Shown here: piece by piece, positions 55,783-64,000 of the stretch | How the letters are laid out: each line of letters begins with the position of its first letter | Numbering within the stretch: position 1 is the stretch's first letter | Source: Posidonia oceanica | Taxonomy: Eukaryota > Streptophyta > Magnoliopsida > Alismatales > Posidoniaceae | Assembly (NCBI GenBank): GCA_037176725.1 | Contig: JAZBRS010000029.1 | Coordinates: forward strand, 123,165,001 to 123,229,000 | Direction of reading: 5' to 3' | DNA: 64,000 nucleotides | Notes under the pieces: generated by a model | Told to the model about the DNA's origin: nothing | Databases searched by the model: none | The model's input: the letters and a program-made list of their open reading frames with translations, nothing else | Program-made: the position numbers and the translations under genes

Positions 55783-57994
55783 GTGTTTGCCAACCGAGTA
55801 ATTAGGGGTACCAGCCCGATACAATGAGATGGATGTAAGGGCTCACCGTGCAAGATGTGCAATGCCGGTGGGGAATGCAATGGGATAAATGCAAGAGAAA
55901 ATGCAGGATGATAAGTTAACAGACCTATCACCGAGCAATTAGGGCTGCCAGCCCGCCAGCGGGGGAGTGATACCATAAGGCAGCAAAAAAAGATGCCCCT
56001 AGTATCAGGGATGATACCAGGGAACAGCTGAAGCACCCCTAGCATCGGAATGCGAAGGATGGATGGATGATAAGTTAACGGACCTATCATCGAGCAGTTA
56101 GGGCTGCCAACCTACTGAGGAGTTAATGGACTCGTCACCGGATAGTTAGGGATCATCAGCCTGTGGGTGACATTTTGACGGGTGCCAACCGAACAGTTAG
56201 GGCTGCCAGCCCGATGTAGAGGATGAATGCAAGATGATAAGTTAACGGACCTATTGCCAAGTAGTTAGGGCCGCCAGCCTGGATGCAAAGGAAAGTGCAG
56301 GGGCCCATCGTGGTGGGTGTGCAATAGTCTCAGAGCAGGCATGCGATGTAACGTCACGGAGTGACAAACGAGGGGCATGCCGGTCATCAAAGACCTACCC
56401 AACGCAGTGGACGACCAAAATTTGAAAAGCGCGGAGCCTTTAAGCGAGGTCAAGCAAAAAGTGCTCATCCTTAACTCCGATTTTTGAAAACAGGGAGAAG
56501 GAAGGGTAGATTATTATAGCATATATGTTTTTGTGGCTTTGGATTCAAAGTAGCTGTGGTGAGAGGATGCTTCCGCACTTCCTGACTCAAGAGATCTCGA
56601 TCCTCGAGCAATGCCATGTCGAGTTGTGTTTGGTGGCTCTCGTTCTCACTCTTGGTTTGGGATGAGGCCTCAGCTTTGCAGAGTATAGCCTTTGGCTGCG
56701 TGTGGGTAGTAGAAGTGTTGGATGTAGCTCCATAGCCTCCATCTTAAATCCTTGGGGACCGACTACCGCTTTTGACGCTCTCAGATAGATTTTTCTTTTT
56801 CCCCTCTTGAGTGACCGGAGTTGCATCTAGCCTACTAGGGAGGTAGAGTTGTTGCTTGCACAAGGGATTGGAGCATGTTGCTTCGCTCGGAGGGTGGGGC
56901 CAGGTCCTCCTGATAATGTATCCCGTGCAGTTGGCAATGTGGTGCTTGGAGTTGGGGGTTGAGGCGGCTTCGATGCTCGTCCAAATCACTTCTCTCATAG
57001 GCTTCTTCTTTCTTCGACTTCTTTCTTCATTTTTTCTTTTTTGCCCAGCATGCATATTTTGTTATCATTTTTTTTTCACATGATCTCTATTCTTTTGGAT
57101 ATGCATGTCTTCGCCCTCTTGGGGTAGAGGTCCCGGATGAGGCGTTAAGAGTTCGGCTGGTCAGCGCACACCCATAGCCTCTACTATGTGTACAGGCAGC
57201 CTCTGGCTATGCTCTACTCTGCTTTGGTCCTCTCCATGTCTGGTGGACTCTCTTGATAGGGTGGATCTCGCTTTCGGAGTTTTGAGCTCAGCGAGATGCT
57301 CTGTTCTGCTCTAAGTCTCACTCTATGGCCACATGCAATGAGATGACGCTGCTCGGGTGAGTTCTGCCTGAGGTGGTCGATGCTTGACATCATCTCGGCG
57401 CTGCTTGTTTATCCAAAGCCGGTTTTGGGATTATGCAAATGTTTATGTGTTTTGTGGCTTTTACACATGTTTTTGGATTTTTGTTGGTTTTGTGATTTTT
57501 ATGGTTTTTCTTTTAGGAAAACATAAAGTTGAAAACTAGCAGAAAGGAAAACATGTTTTTGTAGTTTTGCATATTTTGATTTTCTTTTGTTTTTGTGGTT
57601 TTCCAAAATGCAGGAAATGATATGTACATGCAGGAGGTGATATGTACATGCAAGGAGAAAAGTGCATGTTAGAAGTTATATGCATGTGCAGGATGATAAG
57701 TTGACGGACCTATCACCGAGCAGTTAGGGCTGCCAGCCCAAATAGACATTTTGACGGGCGTCAACCGGGTAGTTAGGGCTGCCAGCCCAGATAAACATTT
57801 TGATGGGCGTCAACCAGGCAGTTAGAGCTGCTAGCTCGATGCAATGAGATGAAAAGAAATGCATGTTTTTGGGTTTCTAGTGATTTTATAATTTTTAGGG
57901 CTTTCCGATAGGCAAGATAACGCAAAACAAAATGGAAATAAGAGAAAAGACAGTGCAGAAATCAAAAGAGAGGTAAGAGGGACTTACTTACCTG
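55783..57994 (-). other. A1 noncoding tail, part adjoining gag
   Basis: Noncoding. Contains the TTAACRGACC/GCAGTTAGGGCTGCCAGCC motif at about 55910, 56070, 56237, 57691 and several degenerate copies, the four-arm hairpin 55969-56046, the conserved block 56300-56415 and the T-rich stretch before gag. Equivalent to 2100-4066 in C1. Confidence 0.65.
55969..56046. other. Four-arm alternative hairpin, A1 copy 2
   Basis: GATACCATAAGGCA, A-rich loop, TGCCCCTAGTATC, GATACCAGGGAAC, GCACCCCTAGCATC in the same order as the other copies. Confidence 0.6.
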
Positions 57995-60514
57995 TCAGCA
58001 ACCTCGGGAGGGAGGTGCTAGATCCTCTCCTACGCTGCTAGTGCTGTCGACAGTGTGGGGAGCACTGGGGCTACTAAAGCTGCTGATGGCAGTGCAGGGA
58101 GCACTAGAGCTGCTGGAGCTGCTGATGGCAGTATAGGAAGCACTGAACTGGTAGGGTTGGAGGAGATGCTGACCTGGATGGTGGTGCGATTGGGTTGGCT
58201 GTCGACGCTGCCGCTGCGTCTCCAAGCGTCCCTCGAATGAGCTAGGGAAAGAAGGAAAAGGAGATTGGCCGATGGGATCGGAAGGATCCACCAAGGCGGA
58301 GCTAGACTCAGAGAGGACAGGAGTAAGGGTGAAAACCCCTGAGGTTTCGACATCTTTGAAGCCTGCAGGCTCAGAAGAGGAAGGGTCGACCATGCTAAGG
58401 TGTGCGAGTGCTGGTGCAGGTGTCGATGTAGGTGTGGCCTCCTGCGAGTCAACACGGATGACCTTTCAATAGATCAAGCACTGAACGGCGTCCCGTAAAG
58501 TGAGGCAGTCATCCGTCAAGTGCCCCGTGGCCCGATGGAAGCTGCAGAACCGATTCGTGTTATGCCACCACAGAGGGGGGTTCGGTGACGGACAGACAAC
58601 CGGGAGTCTCAGAAGTGACTCAACCTGGGGAAAGATGACACTCAGTGGTTCGGCCAGAGGGGTGTAATCACACTCAGCACGACGAGGTCGTCTTCGTGCC
58701 GGTTGGAGTCCTTGCCGAGCTGGTGCGACGTGATGCACTGGCTCGACGGTGGCAGTGTGTGCGAGATCATGTGCATAATCTAGTGGAGTAGAGTCTGGCT
58801 GACTCTCTACATAGGCAGGCTCAAGGGGAGAATCGACGTACGTGACTGCATGCTGTTGGGAGTAGCCAGTGGCGAAGGCGTTGTTGTTGTTGTTGCCGTG
58901 ACAGCTGCTGCTGCTGGAGGGGATGTTGGCCTGCCTAGCCATTGCAGAGAGTGCGAGGAAATGCCCACTTCGCAGTGAGCTTTCCACGCGGGTGCCAGCT
59001 CTAATCAGCGATGCATAACTAGTGACTGGTTGGATGGATAACAGGGCTCCAGTCGCTGGTTGCGCCCCCTTGATGATCATTTCAATAGATTCCTCGTCGG
59101 AGGGTCTATCTCTGACCTGGACGGCTATGGAGCGCCAGCGACCGACATACTCCCCGAATGCCTCTTGGGACCTCTACCGGACGGTGACAAGATCCTCTCG
59201 CTTGGGGATTAAGTCGAGGTTGAAGGAGTACTTCCCAAGGAAAGCCTAGGAAAGAACAGTACAAGTTTGAACCGCGGCCATGTCAAGGGAAGTGAACCAC
59301 TTGAGCATGGGGCCGGTCAAACTCTTCTGAAACAGGTGGATCAGGAGTCTGTCATCAGCCTGAAGCTGAGCAAGGTCTTCGTAGTATGCCTTTAAATGCG
59401 AGATGGGGTAGCCTCTACCATTGTACTTTTCGAACTCCGGGATGCGGAATTTCAAAGGCAGTGTGGCCTCTGGGAAGTAGCAAAGGTCCCGGAATTGGTA
59501 TGACTGGCGGTCCGTGCCTTACACTTGACGAAGTGCCCTTTCTAGATCACCCATCCTAGCAAGGAGGGCGTAAGAAACTGCTACTGGTGATGATTGTGCA
59601 GCTAAGGCAGGGGCAGCGTATGCTGTGTGGGTCGCACAAAAGCGCTCCTCCGGATCCACCATCACGCCACCTGGTGTCAAGGCGTGAGGGCCAGCATACC
59701 CGTGCGATTGTGAACAGTGTTGTGGGATGCATGCGGGGGTCTGAACCTGATGCAAATGGGGTGAATAGATAGTATGTTGTGCAGTGTAAGGTGCAGTGCG
59801 TGGGAGCAGTAGCTGTTGCACCAGCACGGTCCCGGACAACGAGCTCTAAGGGTGTTGTGCTCCTGCCAATCCAAAAGACTGGCCACCAAGTGATGGAGTA
59901 GCATGCAGTGGATGGTGCTGTGTAGGTGCAGGAGGCAGAAAAAGCGCCCGCATCGCTGGAGCTGTGAGGAGCTGGGGCGATGGCAAGGGCGGAAGTGTAG
60001 TATGGTGAGCCTGCAGAGCTATAGTGGGCTGCACTGGAACCTTACGGGTTGGAAAGGAAGAGGGGGCCGTAGTCGGGTCAAGCGCAAAAGCCATGTCTCG
60101 CAACCTCTCGACCTTAGCCAATAGACATCGTGCTTGCAAGGCAGGGGCCTTGTCAATCGACGGGCCGAGACGCAAAGGGGCGTCCGCCAAAGGGGGCACG
60201 GAAACAGAGGAGTCAAAAGTGGGAGACCCTATGACAGAAACAGCCACAAACGACTGGATTCCCAAGATGGGAGAGCCTTGGGATGGAACAAAAGGCAACG
60301 CTCCTGGAGCCTGAGTGGCGGTCACCGTGGTTGACTCGGTGACAAACTCCATATCGACTTGGGTCTGCCCTTGTTCCAGATAAGGGGGTTGTGAGGTCTC
60401 CTGCACCAAAAGGGGTGAAGAGACGGCAGATGTCAAAGCAAGGGAAGGAGAGACTGAAGTCAGTATCTCCCCCGATGCCAAAGAGGAAGAAGGCTCACCG
60501 GTTTACTGGGCCAT
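57995..60514 (-). pseudogene. gag: Broken Tat-type gag, copy A1
   Basis: The start codon at 60514 (MAQ) is followed directly by a stop at 60503-60505, where A2 reads His. Downstream the frame encodes the same layout as C1 and A2: EPSSSLASGEILTSVSPSLA; RDMAFALDPTTAPSSF; HTAYAAPALAAQSSP; capsid-like core FEKYNGRG, HLKAYYEDLAQL, KSLTGPMLKWFTSLDM (59440-59260); an amber between VTVR and RSQEAFGEYV (near 59176); Asn run near 58880; knuckle C-x2-H-x4-H-x4-C (CSFHRATGHLTDDC, 58503-58549); Ala/Pro-rich end with RGC-stop at 57995. Further stops lie near 59846, 59519 and 58466. So even the structurally complete element has no intact gag. Confidence 0.83.
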
Positions 60515-61590
60515 AGCGGACCGCGAGCGAGTGCGAATGTGTCTTCGGCTGGAAGCGGAAACGCAAGACCTAAGACGAGCTATAGTCGGAGGTGACAGAT
60601 AGCTCAGCGACAAGAAGGAGGGACACTCGAGGTCCTGGTAGAGGATCTCACACTTGCCTGTAAGAGATAGCAAAGGCGTTTGAGGATGGATGCAAAACAA
60701 GTTATTAGGAATGGCATGAATGGCACACATGCAGATAAATGCCCTATTATGCGCTCTCTCACCATGCATGTCCTGAGTAGGTGACCTACTCGGACTCACT
60801 CATGGGTATGGGTTTATTGACTCCAGGTCAGAAAAAGTGGGCACCCGTCTAAATCCAGGCCAAAGCTCAGGCAGTAACGGGGTGGTGCGTTAGAAGCCTC
60901 GACCCTACCAAAGCATGGGTTATACCCTCTACTAACACCGACACGACCTGCTTGCGCCATGCCAAAGTAGTGGAACAAGAGACCAGGATTGCCCTTCTCA
61001 AACTAAGTGGGTGGACTCAGGGATGAGAAGATGCATGCTTTCTAAGATGAATCAATCATGCGAATATGCTGTTAAGTGTTTTACTTGCTTTTTATTTAAC
61101 CAAAGGGGAAAATTGCAAGTTTTGGCTATAGTTGTGCTTAGATGTTATCGCTTGGCTTTATTGTAGCTTGTTAATTAAGCAAAAGGAGAGCAATCATATT
61201 TCTAGTATCCTAGGCATGGCAAAAGCATGAAGGGGAAAGAAACAGGAAGTCATGGCATGCAAGCAATCATACAACAAGGCAAAAGGCATGCGCATGGTAT
61301 GTGCAGGTGTTGTGGACACAATGGTGAAAAGAAGGCACTCATCATAACAAAAAGCATGTATACATGGCATGTGCATGTGTGGTGGCATAGCAATTGTGTC
61401 AAACAAAGCATTTACCACTCAAAAGACATGTATCCTTGTGCCAAGCAAGTATTTAGGCATGTATAAGCGAGAAATAAAGCAAGGTAAGTAAACAGGCAAG
61501 CAAGTAAGCAAGCAAGGCATGGAAAGGAATAAGGCAAGCAAAATGCAAAATCCGAGCAAGCGAGAAAACCAATAACAACAGCTAGAGTCT
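60515..61590 (-). other. A1 leader
   Basis: Noncoding region between PBS and gag, closely similar to 29332-30476. Includes GGCATGTGCAGGTGTTGTGG-like CATG-rich sequence and AAGCAAGTAAGCAAGCAAGG just before the PBS. Confidence 0.65.
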
Positions 61591-61612
61591 AGAATCCCCA
61601 GCGGAGTCGCCA
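61591..61612 (-). other. Primer-binding site, copy A1
   Basis: Minus strand from 61612: TGGCGACTCCGCTGGGGATT, two nucleotides from the LTR end. Fits the 3' end of plant tRNA-Arg(ACG), including the AATCCCC of the T arm, better than the C1 and A2 sites. Confidence 0.82.
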
Positions 61613-61614
61613 GC

Positions 61615-63741
61615 TGTCGTGATCAGGTTCCTGCCGGGGCGACGCTTGTGGTGCGCTGCCAGAGCTCGCGCGCGCCGACCGACGAGAGGGTCGCGAATAG
61701 TTGGTGGAACCAAGGAAGAAAACTCGACTCGAAAATACCAGAAAACGAAGAAAACAAAATAAAGGACAAGAAAAAATCGGAGTCGCCACCTAGTCTATTA
61801 AATCGGAAGACGAAGAAAACTGTGGAAAGCATTGAAAACATGCAAGTGGATGCGATGCTATGCAAAATAAAATGACTCGTGCCTAGGATAAGGGCATAAT
61901 GGTCATTATGGGCCAAAAGAAAGGGTAAGGACTCCTGTTACGTGCGGGGAAGATGTTAGGCACCCCCGACATGCCCGGAATCAGTCCTTTTAGGCTTCTC
62001 GCTCGCATATGCAGGAATGTCGACAAATGCTTGCCTTTACTGTATGCCCGAGGGCGATAGATGCTATGAATGCCTAATGTATGCTTTACTTACTTAAATG
62101 CCATTTAGAAAACATGCCAAGTTTAGTGAAAACATGCCGAAATGGATGATTAAGGATGCAATGCCATGATGTGATGGTAAACAAGCTAGGAAAGAGAATC
62201 AGAGCTAAACGAATTAAGTAGATGAAAACAAAACAAGGCAGCAAAGATAGCATCTGTCCATTGTCTGAATAGTGGTCTGAGTCGCCGGCCAACAAGGCGA
62301 TGGCAAGGGACGCCGTTCGGAGCGACAGTGGCACAAGGCACCGCGCTAAGCGGCGACAGCTCCAGTCGCCTGTCGGACGGGCGACGGAAACTGCTGCTCA
62401 GTGCTGCAGACGACCAACTTAAACACCAACAAAAGGAGACTCAAACGATGCAAAACAGAAAACTAAAGATACGACAATACAGATGGCATATTCAAGAACA
62501 CAATCAAACAAACAAAATGCAAAATGGGTGTCTGGATCACAAGTTATGGCGGCTCAAAGTCACGCCGGAGGACTGCCGGAAACAACCCAACAATCCCCAC
62601 CGGCGATCTTTGGCACCCGTTTTGGCCAAGCAAACGATATCGAAAAATTAAACTAAGCATACACAGAGCTAGATGGCATACTAGAGAATATATTCATGCA
62701 ATAAAAACAAGAAATGGATGGCTGAGGCACTCTCCGGTCGAGCTCAAAAACCTGCCGATCTCACACGGTCAGCGATACCTTTCGCCGGGGAAGAAAGCTA
62801 AAGACGGCAAATTAGGCTAGATAGCATGCAAATAATTATCTAGGAAGCAAGAGTATAATGCCACAAGGTCAGGGGAAGGCTTGCTTACCTATGGGGGTGC
62901 GCGGTTTGGCCCCCGACGTGGCTCACCGGCGGACGATGGCGTGGAGGCCGTGGCGGCGCAGGAGGCAGCGGCGATTGCTCAGCAAGGTTGGGCTGCGTTC
63001 GTGGATGCCTGGAGATCGCTCATGCAAAGTTTGGAGGCCGGAGGTGTTGTGGTGTGGCCTGTTGCAGTTGCCGACCGGTGGGTTCAAGGAGGAACGGCAG
63101 CAAGACGCAGCAGTGGCGCGGTGGCTTGGGAAGGCTAAAGGGGTTCCTGGGAGGCCGAGGAAGGGTGGTGGAATGTTCGGGAGAAGGCCAAGGATCGCTG
63201 TGTGTAACTCTACTGAGGAGAATGGCCGCTGCTGGAATGGGTTCCTCTCCACCCCTTTTTCCTCCATCAACGCCTGCAGGAGGTATGGAGGTGATAGGGC
63301 GAGATCATGGGATGTTAGGGCATGGTGGCAAGGTCGTGGATGGCAGGGCATGGCCTGGCGAGTGTCAGAGGCATGGGCGAGGTCTGGCGAGGGATGGCGT
63401 GCACGACAGCGGCCGACGGCATGGGTGTAGGTCATGGGAGGCTGCCGTTCGCGTGGGAGAAGAGTTTGCATGTGAGTCGCCTCTCTACTTGGCGACAACC
63501 TTAGTCGCCGCTGTGAGAGGCGACGGCACCTAGTCGCCACTGTGATGGGCGACTCGGGCCTCCTGAATCTTCAGGGCCTGTTAAATGGGCTTGGGATTAG
63601 AATTTGATTTTTGGGTTTGGGATAAGGTTTAGGTTGAGGTTTTGGTGGGAAGTGGGGTTTTAGGTTTTGGTTGAGGTTTGAGGTGGGGTCCGCCGCTTCC
63701 GAAGAAATTTGCCGATTGGACGTCAGATTGGGGTGTCTACA
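61615..63741 (-). repeat. A1 5' LTR
   Basis: Plus-strand ends are TGTCGTGATC and GGGTGTCTACA; on the minus strand TGTAGACACCCC..GATCACGACA, a canonical TG..CA. Contains the PBS-like word GGAGTCGCCA (61779-61788), R-like block (CTCCTGTTACGTGC, GATGTTAGGCACCCC, 61930-61966), further GTCGCC/GGCGAC pairs (62279-62392) and the hairpin array 63473-63553. No TATA box was obvious on the minus strand. Confidence 0.88.
63473..63553. repeat. Phased hairpin array in A1 5' LTR
   Basis: GTCGCC/GGCGAC pairs at ~29-bp spacing: first loop TCTCTACTT, second GCTGTGAGA, third ACTGTGATG. Loops differ from the 3' LTR copy (50986-51072) while the arms are kept except one (GTCACC in the 3' LTR). Confidence 0.75.
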
Positions 63742-64000
63742 GTGGGGGATTGATTTTATGGGCCCATTTCCTAATTCTCATGGCTATTTGTACATTCTAG
63801 TAGCGGTTGATTATGTGTCCAAATGGATAGAGGCTATACCATGTAAATCCAATGACAACAAGGTAGTCATTGAATTTCTAAAATCACATATTTTTTCTAA
63901 GTTTGGTATGCCACGAGCCATCATTAGTGATAGGGCTACACATTTTTGTAACCGATCATTTGAAGCCTTAATGAAAAAGTATTCTATCACCCACAAGCTT
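63742..64000 (+). pseudogene. Athila integrase, continued after A1
   Basis: Reading resumes after the GTGGG duplication with [20 protein letters not shown] (first catalytic Asp) and [15 protein letters not shown] (second Asp at about 63929; the usual SDGGTHF has become SDRATHF). The window ends before the catalytic Glu. Frame and sequence fit directly to the fragment ending at 49145. Confidence 0.9.

Larger units (their letters stand above)
49146..63741 (-). mobile_element. Gag-only Tat-type element, copy A1, complete
   Basis: Two A-type LTRs (61615-63741 as 5', 49146-51256 as 3'), PBS, gag and PPT in order on the minus strand, flanked by the exact 5-bp duplication GTGGG (49141-49145, 63742-63746) in Athila integrase. 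The interior is 10.4 kb including a 3.1 kb solo LTR of another family (52699-55777), so about 7.3 kb of its own. There is no protease, RT, RNase H or integrase. LTRs are 2111 and 2127 bp and look well conserved by eye. It would need enzymes in trans. Confidence 0.92.

Noticed and set aside
51257..57990. Hidden pol genes of A1 on either strand
   Set aside because: No RT, protease, RNase H or integrase words seen in any frame; the longest frames belong to the F-type LTR or to repeated tail motifs.

Overview
This window is almost certainly nuclear DNA of a flowering plant with a large, repeat-dominated genome. No cellular protein-coding gene can be supported. Nearly all of the 64 kb belongs to nested transposable elements: Ty3/gypsy Tat (Ogre-like) and Athila retrotransposons, plant L1-type LINEs with a C-terminal RNase H, a hAT transposon and a tRNA-derived SINE. 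Species cannot be named from the sequence.

Main actors. (1) A gag-only, non-autonomous Tat-type family read on the minus strand is present three times: C1 (1-8714), A2 (8715-32819, much interrupted) and A1 (49146-63741, complete with two LTRs, PBS, PPT and the target duplication GTGGG). Each copy has a leader, a primer-binding site matching tRNA-Arg, a gag gene with an unusual C-x2-H-x4-H-x4-C knuckle, no pol, and several kb of noncoding tail full of repeated hairpins and tRNA-like cassettes. (2) A decayed autonomous Tat element on the plus strand (about 32820-40220) carries protease, G-patch, RT, two RNase H domains and integrase. (3) An Athila-like gag-pol on the plus strand (45182-49145, resuming at 63742) is split inside integrase by A1.

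Layout. 1-8137: C1 3' LTR, tail, gag, leader. 8138-9951: a chimeric LTR joining C1 to A2. 9952-30498: A2 interior, interrupted by a 4.9 kb solo LTR (11343-16209, itself holding a SINE in telomere-like repeats), a 7.1 kb 5'-truncated LINE (16557-23630, itself holding a hAT element) and a 1.5 kb solo LTR inside gag (25545-27038). 30499-32819: A2 5' LTR. 32820-40220: Tat pol. 40225-42623: second LINE, cut short. 42624-44975: LTR of another Tat family, with mismatched flanks. 44976-45181: fragment of the same LTR family as the one at 25545. 45182-49145: Athila. 49146-63741: A1, carrying a 3.1 kb solo LTR (52699-55777). 63742-64000: rest of Athila integrase. Nesting reaches four levels (Tat pol > A2 > solo LTR > SINE).

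How the parts work together. The gag-only elements would depend on RT and integrase supplied in trans; the decayed Tat pol is the kind of partner expected, but no functional partner is intact here. The most unusual signals are structural: (a) an internal copy of the PBS core (TGGCGACTC) lies about 165-240 nt before the end of every LTR type whose U5 is visible, with tandem PBS-junction duplications in the C1 leader; (b) phased short hairpins in the LTRs use arms that change together between families (GTCGCC/GGCGAC versus GTTGCC/GGCAAC); (c) a four-armed, mutually exclusive hairpin is repeated in the noncoding tails; (d) multi-copy tRNA-like cassettes with a box B lie in the same tails.
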